NCBI RefSeq assembly: GCF_039521365.1
Contig: NZ_BAAACF010000012.1
Span: forward strand, 62,001-126,000
Source of the DNA: Clostridium_AW malenominatum
GTDB taxonomy: Bacteria > Bacillota > Clostridia > Clostridiales > Clostridiaceae
Direction of reading: 5' to 3'
DNA length: 64,000 nt
Made by a program: the position numbers and the translations under genes. The notes under the pieces were generated by a model. It searched no databases, was not told the DNA's origin, and was given only the letters and a program-made list of their open reading frames with translations. Positions 39,401 through 48,012 of the stretch are shown here, in pieces. Within the stretch, counting starts at the first letter, position 1, and each line of letters opens with the position of its first letter.

Positions 39401-39435
39401 TTAAAGCCAAGTGGTGTGATACCCCTTGGCTTTAA
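39401..39435. terminator. Bidirectional terminator
   Basis: TTAAAGCCAAG (39401-39411) and CTTGGCTTTAA (39425-39435) form a perfect 11-bp stem with an extra GGT/ACC inside. It separates the convergent chemoreceptor and GerMN genes. Confidence 0.85.
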
Positions 39436-39445
39436 ACTAAATAAG

Positions 39446-40012
39446 CTACGGCTTGTAAATCTCAGCCTTAGGCTCTTCCACAGTAAAGTACCCCTTTGGC
39501 AATTCACCTAAGCCTATATAAGGCTCATCGTTAAAGTATATAGCAATTTTATCTACACCCAAATTAAAACCATAAGTTGCTATTAAGGATGTTAAGAGAC
39601 CGCTTTCAGTATTAGACCCTAAGGTCATATGATCTACGTAGGAATCTGAGAATACCACTTTAAGAACTCCAGTGGTTTCATCTATTTTTGCTGATTTTAT
39701 CTCTACTTTATCTGTTAAGGATAAAAAGTCCTTATTGTAGGAATTATTCTGAAGCTCTTTTGTTAATACTCCAATTATATCACTTTCATCTACAGATATT
39801 GTTTTATTAATATAATAATGCTTTAATTCAGCAGTATTAAAAAAATACACTCTTAACTTCCTATCTTCAATGGAAGGCTTATCATCCTTTGACTTATTTT
39901 CAATATTAGGTTTTTCAACTTGTCCCACATTTGCATCTTTCCCCTTTGTGCATCCAGTTAAAGCCGTAACTAAAATAATAGAGCAAATTGCTGCAATAAA
40001 TCTTTTCTTCAT
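39446..40012 (-). CDS. GerMN-domain lipoprotein
   Basis: 188 residues. The signal MKKRFIAAICSIILVTALTGC ends in a lipobox with Cys at 21; a charged linker and the GerMN domain follow (RVYFFNTAELKHYYINKTI... GVLKVVFSDSYVDH... IAIYFNDEPYIG). GerMN domains occur in spore-germination GerM and in lipoproteins of the cell envelope. The start codon has no adjacent ribosome site; see 40020-40058. Confidence 0.83.
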   Translation of the reverse strand: MKKRFIAAICSIILVTALTGCTKGKDANVGQVEKPNIENKSKDDKPSIEDRKLRVYFFNTAELKHYYINKTISVDESDIIGVLTKELQNNSYNKDFLSLTDKVEIKSAKIDETTGVLKVVFSDSYVDHMTLGSNTESGLLTSLIATYGFNLGVDKIAIYFNDEPYIGLGELPKGYFTVEEPKAEIYKP

Positions 40013-40019
40013 ATATTCA

Positions 40020-40058
40020 TGGTAAATTAAAATTTACCACTTTACACCTCACTCTCTT
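40020..40058 (-). promoter_or_regulatory. Hairpin between ribosome site and start of GerMN gene
   Basis: The perfect palindrome TGGTAAATT-AA-AATTTACCA lies at 40020-40039. On the minus strand the only good ribosome site, GAGGTG, is 32 bases before the ATG. If the 20-base hairpin folds, the spacing falls to about 12. Folding may therefore be needed for translation (inference). Confidence 0.5.
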
Positions 40059-40102
40059 TCAAAATATCAACTTAATTATAAAACTTCCGCTAGGACTAAG
40101 CC

Positions 40103-40531
40103 CTAACAATTAGCATACATTTCAGTCATAATCTTTACAACTTCATTCATTTTATCCTTATTCATTTCTAAAAAGCTTATGATCTCCTCAATGGAAGGCT
40201 TTTTATATACATGTGCTATTCTATTTCTATACCTTCTATAATCATTTAAAAAGTTTAAAATATCTAAATCTATAATTTTATTATCATTCATCTTAATTAA
40301 AGATTTTTCCATGTCATCACTAATTTTATATATCTTTAATTCTTTTAAACACATAGAAGTGAAATTTTCAATTAATATAAAGTATTCTAAAAAACTCTGT
40401 TTTATTGATGATTTTATTAATGTATTTAAATCTTCATCTTTAATCTCATGTAATTTAAGTAACGCTTTATCTAAAAGGACTAAGGTTTCTTTTATATCTT
40501 TTATTAACTCATATAACTTCTTTTTATTCAT
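40103..40531 (-). CDS. hepT: HepT-family HEPN toxin
   Basis: 142 residues, all helical. The HEPN RNase motif R-x4-H-x-Y is present as RNRIAHVY at 102-109; the final Tyr is the residue AMPylated by MntA in type VII systems. The upstream gene encodes the matching nucleotidyltransferase. I use ATG 40531 (an earlier TTG is possible); it overlaps the antitoxin stop by 8 bases, so translation is coupled. The toxin should cut RNA when not modified. Confidence 0.9.
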   Translation of the reverse strand: MNKKKLYELIKDIKETLVLLDKALLKLHEIKDEDLNTLIKSSIKQSFLEYFILIENFTSMCLKELKIYKISDDMEKSLIKMNDNKIIDLDILNFLNDYRRYRNRIAHVYKKPSIEEIISFLEMNKDKMNEVVKIMTEMYANC

Positions 40532-40943
40532 CAAACATCACATCCCTTTCTCTAAAAAACCTGAAAGTTTCATTTTCCTTATATAATTTTTCAACTTCTT
40601 TGTAGCCTTTATTATACAATTGTAGATTATCCACATCATATATTATTTGTCCATCATCATATATAGAAACTTTCATATTAAGATCAAGCTCTTCTGAATT
40701 TAAGTTTACTACATCTACTTCTCTTCCTAAAATCTTTTGCAGGGATTCTTCAATGAAAACTAAAGTATTAAATGCCATATATTCTTCACTTAAAATGGCA
40801 ATATCAACATCTGAATACTCCTCAAAGTCTTCCGTTAATATACTTCCAAACAATATAGCCGTAGCTATCTTACCATACTTAAAGATATTTACACACTCTT
40901 CATCTTTTAGTTTATTAAGTATGTTAGCCTTAGTACTATCCAT
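40524..40943 (-). CDS. mntA: MntA-family nucleotidyltransferase antitoxin
   Basis: 139 residues from ATG 40943 (GGGGGGATTACGTA upstream; the frame is open for 26 more codons without a ribosome site). The minimal nucleotidyltransferase motif GS-x10-D-x-D is G33 S34 ... D45-V-D47 in ILFGSILTEDFEEYSDVDIAIL. MntA transfers AMP groups to the HepT tyrosine and so silences the toxin. Gene order antitoxin-toxin with overlap is the usual one. Confidence 0.9.
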   Translation of the reverse strand: MDSTKANILNKLKDEECVNIFKYGKIATAILFGSILTEDFEEYSDVDIAILSEEYMAFNTLVFIEESLQKILGREVDVVNLNSEELDLNMKVSIYDDGQIIYDVDNLQLYNKGYKEVEKLYKENETFRFFRERDVMFDE

Positions 40944-41133
40944 TACGTAATCCCCCCAATCTTTGCTATCTATATTATAACCTTTATTTACTAATTTTAA
41001 AATCAAAAAAGCCATTATCAATTCCAGACATTTCTATATTAACATTTGCAACTTCATATTAGCAAAATAGGATAAGAAAGCTATTGGCTTAAATGATATT
41101 ATTAATTAAATAATTATAGGGAGGTAAAAAAAT

Positions 41134-41889
41134 ATGTTTAGTTTTTATAGTAAGCTATCTACAGAAGTATACAACATAGACAAGCCTATTGGACACTCCT
41201 TTGGAGATTTAGAATTTTACAGTGAAAGACTTAATACTGTTAAAGGAAGAATTCTTGAACCAGCAGTAGGAACAGGCCGTATTTTAATTCCTTTATTAGA
41301 AGAAGGCTTTACTGTAGATGGTATAGATTCATCTCCTGAGATGCTAAGCTTATGTAAATCTTATTGTGAGGAAAGAGGTCTTAGAGCTAATCTTCATCAG
41401 ACAAGTATGCAATCTTTTTCTCTCCCCCATAAATATGAAGCAATAATTATTCCTACAGGCTCCTTTTTGTTGCTGGAAAATTCAATTGACGCTATTAATG
41501 CATTAAAATGCTTCTATGAACATCTTCATATAGATGGGCGTCTTATTCTTGATTTATTTATACCATCAAATTTTAATACTGAGTCTACTTCAACAAGGAC
41601 TTGGACCACTCCCTCAGGAGATTTGATCACCTTGAAGGAATCCCTTGTGGAAGTTAATTTTATTAATCAATATACGGTTTCCCATTTGCGATATGAAAAA
41701 TGGCGCAACAATCAGCTGATACAAACTGAATTAGAACGTTTTCCACTTCGCTGGTACGGAGTAGAGGAATTTAGATTAATTCTAGAGAAAGTTGGATTTA
41801 AGGATATTGTTATTTCTTCTGATTATAAATTTAATGTATATCCTACAGATAAAAATCAAATCATTACTTTTGAAGCATATCGTAAATAA
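41134..41889 (+). CDS. Class I SAM-dependent methyltransferase
   Basis: 251 residues. The SAM-binding loop is RILEPAVGTGRILIPLLEEGFTVDGIDSSPEMLSLC (motif I with the ribose-binding Asp), then IIIPTGSFLLLENSIDAINALK and a C-terminal beta region with WRNNQLIQTELERFPLRWYG. The second half resembles small-molecule methyltransferases of the UbiE/BioC-like type. GGGAGG precedes the ATG. It has its own terminator; the substrate is unknown. Confidence 0.87.
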   Translation: MFSFYSKLSTEVYNIDKPIGHSFGDLEFYSERLNTVKGRILEPAVGTGRILIPLLEEGFTVDGIDSSPEMLSLCKSYCEERGLRANLHQTSMQSFSLPHKYEAIIIPTGSFLLLENSIDAINALKCFYEHLHIDGRLILDLFIPSNFNTESTSTRTWTTPSGDLITLKESLVEVNFINQYTVSHLRYEKWRNNQLIQTELERFPLRWYGVEEFRLILEKVGFKDIVISSDYKFNVYPTDKNQIITFEAYRK

Positions 41890-41903
41890 AATCACAGAAT
41901 ATA

Positions 41904-41940
41904 AATCCCAGTAGAAAGTGTTATGCACCCTACTGGGATT
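41904..41940 (+). terminator. Terminator of the methyltransferase gene
   Basis: AATCCCAGTAG (41904-41914) pairs perfectly with CTACTGGGATT (41930-41940), followed by ATTTTAT. Confidence 0.85.
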
Positions 41941-42121
41941 ATTTTATCAATATATTATTTTATTAGTCAATTAATTTCAACTATTGATAAAATATATGAA
42001 ATAAAAACAGAATTTATAGTAAGGCAGTATTTAAAATGGTACAATATAGAAGACATTTTTATATTCTTATTGAAGTTGAGAATATAAAATATAAACTAAG
42101 AATTAAAAGGGGATAAAATCA

Positions 42122-43285
42122 ATGAAAATAAATTGGAATGATAAGTATAATACAATAGCAGCATATTCTTTTATAGTAGCAGTATCAGTCATAATGTTTT
42201 ATTTAGCCATATCTCAAGTAAGCATTTTTACAGATAAATTAGATTCTTTATTAGTTCTTATGAATCCTTTTATAATAGGCTTTGCTATTGCTTATGTGAT
42301 AAATTTCTTAGTTAAATTTTATGAAAAAAATTTTTTAAAGTTAGAGTTCATAAGAAATTTAAATAAAAAAGCTCAAAAAGCTCTTATTATATTATTATCT
42401 TATATCACTACATTTTTAATAATAAGTATAATAATAAAATTTTTACTACCTGAGGTTTTAAAGAGTATTATAGGATTAGTAAACGATATTCCCTTTTATA
42501 TAACAAATACTAATAAACTTATTAATGAAACTATATCTAGCTTAAGTATAGAAAAGCAATATCTACAAATCATCATTGAAAACTTTAATAATGTAATTGA
42601 TCATGCAACTCGATTTATAACTAATTTAATTCCAGCTTTAGCAGGATTTATAGGTAGAACTATATCAAGCATATGGAATGTAATTTTAGGATTTATAATA
42701 TCAATTTATTTGTTAAAAGATAAAGAAAATTTATGTGCTTTAAGTAAAAAAATAACCTTTGGCATTTTTAAAGAGACTACCGCTAATGAAATTGTAAGTT
42801 TGGTAAGTAGAAGCAATCATACCTTCGGAAAATTCTTAATAGGTAAAATAATAGATTCCATTATAATAGGAATATTAACTTTTTTAGTTTTAGCAATATT
42901 TAAAATGCCTTATACAGTACTGATTTCAGTTACTGTAGGAATTACAAATATAATTCCTTTCTTTGGACCTTTTATAGGAGCTATACCATCTTTCATAATA
43001 ATTTTATTTGTATCTCCAATTAAGGCCTTATGGTTTTTAATTATAATATTAGTTATACAACAAATAGATGGAAATATAATAGGACCTAAAATTTTAGGGG
43101 ATTCCGTTGGCGTATCTGCATTTTGGATATTATTTTCTATTTTAGTATTTGGAAAGTTGATGGGTGTATTAGGTATGGTAATAGGCGTGCCTTTATTTGC
43201 AATTTCTTATTCTATAGTTAAAGGTATTATAGAGAATAGACTGAGGAAAAAAGGCTTAAAAGTAGAAACAAAAGATTATATATAA
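42122..43285 (+). CDS. AI-2E-family (YtvI/PerM-like) membrane transporter
   Basis: 387 residues with about eight membrane helices in the AI-2E/UPF0118 arrangement: an N-terminal pair, a soluble helical segment (about 115-195) and a C-terminal block with GITNIIPFFGPFIGAIPSFIIIL and QQIDGNIIGPKILGDSVG, the family signature. Members transport autoinducer-2 or ions, or act in sporulation (YtvI). No ligand can be deduced here. AAAAGGGG lies before the ATG. Confidence 0.88.
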   Translation: MKINWNDKYNTIAAYSFIVAVSVIMFYLAISQVSIFTDKLDSLLVLMNPFIIGFAIAYVINFLVKFYEKNFLKLEFIRNLNKKAQKALIILLSYITTFLIISIIIKFLLPEVLKSIIGLVNDIPFYITNTNKLINETISSLSIEKQYLQIIIENFNNVIDHATRFITNLIPALAGFIGRTISSIWNVILGFIISIYLLKDKENLCALSKKITFGIFKETTANEIVSLVSRSNHTFGKFLIGKIIDSIIIGILTFLVLAIFKMPYTVLISVTVGITNIIPFFGPFIGAIPSFIIILFVSPIKALWFLIIILVIQQIDGNIIGPKILGDSVGVSAFWILFSILVFGKLMGVLGMVIGVPLFAISYSIVKGIIENRLRKKGLKVETKDYI

Positions 43286-43294
43286 TTAAGAGAT

Positions 43295-43324
43295 AAACCC
43301 CCATGCACTCCGCATAGGGGTTTT
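43295..43324 (+). terminator. Terminator of the AI-2E-family gene
   Basis: AAACCCC-C-ATGC and GCAT-A-GGGGTTT pair around 43295-43306 and 43312-43323, followed by T residues. Confidence 0.85.
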
Positions 43325-43344
43325 CTATCATAACTAAATAAAAA

Positions 43345-43980
43345 TTAAACTAGTTTTCCTATTAAAAACATTATCTTCATTCCTTTTGAGGAAAACTTCT
43401 CTTCATATTCTGTCATTATATTTTCTTTAAAGTCTGAACTATGAAGGTCATAGGTTACATACTCTAAATTAAATCCTGCTTCTTTAAAGTATTCTTGAGA
43501 TGCATCGAAAAGGTCTTTATCATCGGTTTTAAACCAAATTTCACTGCCTGGTTTTAAAAACTTTTTATACTCAGTTAAAAATCTTGTATGTGTAAGTCTT
43601 CTTTTATTGTGTCTATCCTTTGGCCAAGGATTGCAGAAATTTATATAAATCTTTTCTACTTCATTCTCTTCAAATACTTCAGCTATGAAGGATATGTTTA
43701 GAGGTACAACTCTTACATTTGTAAGCTCTAGTTCTTCTATCTTCTTTTTAACATATATTAAAACTTCATCCTTTAAATCCACCGCTACGTAGTTTATGTT
43801 TTTATTTATTTCTCCTAGTTTTGAAATAAATCCCCCTCTTCCACAACCTAATTCTAAGTGTATAGGGTTTTCATTTTTAAATTCTTCCCTCCATTTACCC
43901 TTATATTCCATCGGTCTAGTTATAACTAAAGATGAAGCTTCCATTTCTGGTCTTGCCCACCATTTTTTTCTTAATCTCAT
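43345..43980 (-). CDS. trmB: tRNA (guanine-N7-)-methyltransferase TrmB
   Basis: 211 residues. SAM motif HLELGCGRGGFISKLGE, then the TrmB region INFCNPWPKDRHNKRRLTHTRFLTEYKKFLKPG, in which the acidic and basic residues bind tRNA, and C-terminal TEYEEKFSSKGMKI. It makes m7G46 in the variable loop of tRNAs. GGAGG precedes the ATG. A single gene with the full family length. Confidence 0.95.
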   Translation of the reverse strand: MRLRKKWWARPEMEASSLVITRPMEYKGKWREEFKNENPIHLELGCGRGGFISKLGEINKNINYVAVDLKDEVLIYVKKKIEELELTNVRVVPLNISFIAEVFEENEVEKIYINFCNPWPKDRHNKRRLTHTRFLTEYKKFLKPGSEIWFKTDDKDLFDASQEYFKEAGFNLEYVTYDLHSSDFKENIMTEYEEKFSSKGMKIMFLIGKLV

Positions 43981-44042
43981 ATTTTTCCTCCGTTTTCTGC
44001 TCTATATAATCCTTAACATTATAGCACGAATGAATATATTTT

Positions 44043-45194
44043 TTAAACAAAATTTTCAACCTTGTCATCTATACTCATTTTATATATGGCTATTAAAAAT
44101 AAAGTTAGAGCAAAGGCCCAAAGTATTGCAATATTTATAAAAACTTCGCTAACACCCACTCCATATTGAAGCTTATTTATGGCTTCAATTGCCCATTTTT
44201 GAGGAAGAAAATTAGCTACCTTTTGGAGAGTTTTTGGCATATATGAAATTTCCCAAAAGCACCCTCCTAGCATGGAAGTTGGCATGGTTATTAATAAATT
44301 GAGATTACTTCCTTGGGAAGAAGATTTTGAGAAAGCCATTATTACCATACCTATAGCTATGGCTGCCAGTCCAAAGCTTAAAAGAATTACCATCATAATG
44401 CCGTCAGGTATGTAGGTATTTATTCTCATCACCCTTCTTAGGAATATTAATATTATGACAACTTGAAGAAAGACTACAAAAATACTCGCAAGTACATTAG
44501 ATAAAACATAAACCCTTGGGTTAACGGGAGAAGCACATATTCTATAGTAGGTTTTGTTTCTTCTTTCTTTTATCATTAACCTGGATACATTACCTGTGGC
44601 AAACATCATAAACATTATTAAAAGACCAATGCTAGTGTAGGTTATTCCAATATTTGATGATGTATCCTTAACTTCTTCCTCTCTTATACTAAGCTTTCCA
44701 CTTTTATATCCTTTGTATATTATATTAAATTTATCCTTATCCCCTTCTGAAGCTTTGCTTATATCCATCAAGTTTTTTATATATAAATTACTATAGTTTT
44801 TTATAATAGCTGTAACTTCTTCTCCCTTAATTGAATATAGATTAATTCTGGAAGCCTTTCCTTCGTAAATGCTCTCAGTAAAATCTTCTGGAATTACTAC
44901 AGCACATTCTATATTTCTTTTACTTAACATATTTTTTAATTCCGCTTCATTTATTGTAATAAAATTAAATCTTTCAGTGCCTTCTAAATAATCTACCATA
45001 TCCTTAGATAGCACTTTATTATCTTTGTTTATAAGCCCTACAGAAATCATGGTTTTATTAGATGATTTACCGTTGTAAATATAAAAAGAAGCCATAAAAC
45101 TTAGTATAGGAATTATAAAGTAAATTATTATATTACTCTTTTTCCTGAAAAGATTCTTTAATGTATTTAAAAATAAAACTATTATATTCTCCAC
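44043..45194 (-). CDS. ABC-2-type transporter permease
   Basis: 383 residues: one N-terminal helix (about 20-40), a large outside domain (about 45-170) and five C-terminal helices, the ABC2_membrane_3 layout (YhfE/NatB-like). It starts at GTG immediately after the stop of the first permease gene. The two permeases and the ATPase upstream form a single heteromeric exporter. A two-component system precedes them, so export is probably signal-controlled. Confidence 0.87.
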   Translation of the reverse strand: MENIIVLFLNTLKNLFRKKSNIIIYFIIPILSFMASFYIYNGKSSNKTMISVGLINKDNKVLSKDMVDYLEGTERFNFITINEAELKNMLSKRNIECAVVIPEDFTESIYEGKASRINLYSIKGEEVTAIIKNYSNLYIKNLMDISKASEGDKDKFNIIYKGYKSGKLSIREEEVKDTSSNIGITYTSIGLLIMFMMFATGNVSRLMIKERRNKTYYRICASPVNPRVYVLSNVLASIFVVFLQVVIILIFLRRVMRINTYIPDGIMMVILLSFGLAAIAIGMVIMAFSKSSSQGSNLNLLITMPTSMLGGCFWEISYMPKTLQKVANFLPQKWAIEAINKLQYGVGVSEVFINIAILWAFALTLFLIAIYKMSIDDKVENFV

Positions 45195-46313
45195 TTAAGC
45201 CACCTTCTTTTTATATATTAATGATGAAACACCTAAAAATACCATTGCAATTACAAAGTTTATTATTATTGCATTACTTAACCCTTCATAGTTATTCATA
45301 TATATATAATCAAAGATTCCATCATTGGTCCATTTTAATGGCGATAATACAGCTATAAAGTTAAGACCTCTATTATTAAATTGTTCCAAAGGCACATATC
45401 CCCCACCTAAAAAAGTTATTAAAGGAAGTATTATATTTAAAAGGGAAGTTGTTAAGGTATCCTTTTCTGTTAAAAAAGCTATGGCCACTCCTAGAGATAT
45501 GGACATAATAACTTGGGATAATATCAAAAGATAAATAGGGTATATGTTTTCTCCCCAATAGGTATTAAAAACATATTTGGTAAATAAAATAAGAATTACC
45601 CCTTGAAGAAATGTAGCTATTACACTTCCTAGCACTTTGCCACTTAAAACTTCATATTTATTTACAGGGGAAGCCATAACTCTATGAAAAGTATTTCTAA
45701 CATACTCGGAACCTATGGAAAAAGCTCCAGATAGGGAACCATACATCATTATCATTGTAAGCATAGTTACTGCATAGTAGTCTAGTGCCCTTGGTTTTCT
45801 ATCTTTTTCTATATGTTTTTCCTCTACATAATTAATATTATTATCTGATAATATTTCACCAATAACCTTAGGGTTTTGTATTGCTATTTCACTTATGACA
45901 TTATATCTTTCAACATAGCTTTGAAGTATTGTTTGGATCAAATCTCCTTTAAAGCTATATACATTATTCTTATAAAGCTTTATTTCCCCTTCCTCTTCAT
46001 TTACATCTATATAGCATGAATATGAAGCGTCTTCTATTTTTTTTAATGCACTTTCCTCTGAGTGTATCTGCTCTACCCCTATACCTAAATCCCCCACTAC
46101 CTTTAAAAATTCATTAAAGTCTTTACTCTCTTCTCCTTCAATCTTATATAGGATTTTATTATATTTAAAAGTAATAGAATCTTCAAAAACTCCCGATAAG
46201 GCTGTACCCAATATGAGAATGAGGGCTATTGGATATATTACCATCATAAGGGTAGAATGCTTATCCCTTAAAGCTTGCTTTATTTCCTTAATTGCTACAA
46301 TAATAAAATTCAT
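45195..46313 (-). CDS. ABC-2-type transporter permease
   Basis: 372 residues with the same layout as the next gene: first helix about 16-38, an outside domain, then five helices with YVRNTFHRVMASPVNKYEVLSGKVLGS, the conserved ABC-2 cytoplasmic loop. It follows the ATPase gene by 11 bases. Paired unequal permeases suggest a heterodimeric exporter for a peptide, antibiotic or lipid. Confidence 0.87.
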   Translation of the reverse strand: MNFIIVAIKEIKQALRDKHSTLMMVIYPIALILILGTALSGVFEDSITFKYNKILYKIEGEESKDFNEFLKVVGDLGIGVEQIHSEESALKKIEDASYSCYIDVNEEEGEIKLYKNNVYSFKGDLIQTILQSYVERYNVISEIAIQNPKVIGEILSDNNINYVEEKHIEKDRKPRALDYYAVTMLTMIMMYGSLSGAFSIGSEYVRNTFHRVMASPVNKYEVLSGKVLGSVIATFLQGVILILFTKYVFNTYWGENIYPIYLLILSQVIMSISLGVAIAFLTEKDTLTTSLLNIILPLITFLGGGYVPLEQFNNRGLNFIAVLSPLKWTNDGIFDYIYMNNYEGLSNAIIINFVIAMVFLGVSSLIYKKKVA

Positions 46314-46324
46314 ACTATCCTCCC

Positions 46325-47260
46325 CTAATCTCTTAGTTTTTTTCCTGTAAGGGTTAGAAATACCGTTTCTAAATTAGGCTTATTAGACTCCACATTGTAT
46401 ATTCCTATATTATTTTTCATAAAATAAAGGAGTATTTCTTCCATGTTATTTACATCTTTATTACTGCTAATCTCTACTCTATTTTCTTTTATCAATATTT
46501 CATTAACTCCTTTAATGTTTTTAATCTCCTCTTCATTAATATGAGCTAAGGAATTTACCGTTATGGATATTCTTTGTTTGTCCCATACCAAGGATTTTAA
46601 CTCTTCCTTCGTTCCTTCTGCAATTACTTTTCCATTGTCAATTATGCCGATTTTGCTGCATACTTCTTCTACTTCCTCCATGTAGTGACTGGTATATATT
46701 ATTGTAGACCCTAAGTTATTAAGCTTTTTTACAGATTGAAGTATGTGATTTCTAGATTGGGGGTCTATTCCTACAGTAGGTTCATCCATAATTATTAACT
46801 TAGGTCTATGAGTTAAAGCACAGGCTATGTTTAATCTTCTTTTCATTCCCCCGGAAAGTTCTTTGGGAAAACTCTTTAACTTATCACCTAGTCCCACAAA
46901 CTCTAAAGAAGCTAATGCTCTTTCTTTTAAATAATTTCCTTTTAGTCCATAGAGACTTCCAAAAAACTTTACGTTTTCCAGTACGGTTAAGTCTTCATAT
47001 ATGGCAATATCCTGTGGTACAATACCTATGTTTCCTTTTATTTCTTTCTTATCTTCATTCAAATCCTTATTAAGTATTTTAATTCTTCCGCTATTAGGCT
47101 TTAAAAGCCCACATATAATATTAATTATAGTGGTTTTTCCAGCGCCATTAGGTCCTAGGAGGCCATATATTTCTCCCTCTTCTATTTCTAAGTTTACATT
47201 ATCCACTGCAGTAAAGCTTCCAAATTTTTTAGTTAAACTTTCTATAGTTAATATTTTCAT
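46325..47260 (-). CDS. ABC transporter ATP-binding protein (DrrA/NatA-like)
   Basis: 311 residues. Walker A GPNGAGKTT near 36-44, signature LSGGMKRR, Walker B LIIMDEPTVGIDPQSR and switch YTSHYMEE; a C-terminal domain of about 95 residues follows, typical of drug-export ATPases. It is the first gene of a three-gene transporter operon; a terminator separates it from the upstream two-component genes, so it has its own promoter at 47261-47309. Confidence 0.92.
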   Translation of the reverse strand: MKILTIESLTKKFGSFTAVDNVNLEIEEGEIYGLLGPNGAGKTTIINIICGLLKPNSGRIKILNKDLNEDKKEIKGNIGIVPQDIAIYEDLTVLENVKFFGSLYGLKGNYLKERALASLEFVGLGDKLKSFPKELSGGMKRRLNIACALTHRPKLIIMDEPTVGIDPQSRNHILQSVKKLNNLGSTIIYTSHYMEEVEEVCSKIGIIDNGKVIAEGTKEELKSLVWDKQRISITVNSLAHINEEEIKNIKGVNEILIKENRVEISSNKDVNNMEEILLYFMKNNIGIYNVESNKPNLETVFLTLTGKKLRD

Positions 47261-47309
47261 TTTTAACCCACCTTAATTTTTATTTCCCTATATTAATTAT
47301 ATAAAAAAA

Positions 47310-47338
47310 GTGACTTTTCCTTTAGTATGGAAAGTCAC
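47310..47338 (-). terminator. Terminator after the two-component operon
   Basis: On the minus strand GTGACTTTCC pairs with GGAAAAGTCAC (one bulge), followed by seven T residues. A small perfect dyad TATGAC-AAAA-GTCATA lies beside it (47346-47361). Confidence 0.8.
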
Positions 47339-47368
47339 CTTCTATTATGACAAAAGTCATATTATTTA

Positions 47369-47998
47369 TTATATATTACCTTTTAAATAAGACACTGCTA
47401 TTTGAGTCCTATGTTCTAATCCCGTTTTATCTAAAATAGAAGAAATGTAATTTTTAACTGTACCCTCTGTTATAAATAGCTTTTGGGCTATTTCTTTGTT
47501 AGATAATCCTTCCGCCACTGCCTTTATTATTTCTATTTCTCTAGCAGAAAAGTTTTCTTCCTTTATCTTCACATCTTTATTACTACCTATTAAGTCCTTT
47601 ACCTTATCCATTATTACATCTTGAAAAACCGTATTCCCTTTATGTACTGTTTTTATTGCATCTATTATTTTTTCTGGAGAATTGTTTTTTAAAATATATC
47701 CCTTTGCTCCATTTTTTATGCCATTAATTATATAGTCGTCCTCATCAAAGGTGGTTAATATCAAACATTTAGTATTAGTTTTATCTACTATTTCTCTAGT
47801 AGCTTCCACCCCATTTAACACTGGCATTCTCACATCCAAGAGGGCTACATCCACGTTAATCTTAACACAAACCTCCAAGGCTTTAAGCCCATTTTCCACT
47901 GCATCAATAACTTCTATATCTTCATTCATGGAAAGTATAATTTTTAAGCTTTCCCTTATTAACGAATCATCATCTGCAATCAAAATTCTAATTCCCAT
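47369..47998 (-). CDS. NarL/LuxR-type response regulator
   Basis: 209 residues: receiver with phosphorylated Asp at about 55 (VALLDVRMPVLNG) and Lys near 105 (GAKGYILKNNS), then a LuxR helix-turn-helix (FSAREIEIIKAVAEGLSNKEIAQKLFITEGTVKNYISSILDKTGL). It is encoded just after its kinase with a 14-base gap, and upstream of the ABC exporter operon, its likely target. Its signal is unknown. Confidence 0.93.
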   Translation of the reverse strand: MGIRILIADDDSLIRESLKIILSMNEDIEVIDAVENGLKALEVCVKINVDVALLDVRMPVLNGVEATREIVDKTNTKCLILTTFDEDDYIINGIKNGAKGYILKNNSPEKIIDAIKTVHKGNTVFQDVIMDKVKDLIGSNKDVKIKEENFSAREIEIIKAVAEGLSNKEIAQKLFITEGTVKNYISSILDKTGLEHRTQIAVSYLKGNI

Positions 47999-48012
47999 AT
48001 AAATCCCCCCAA

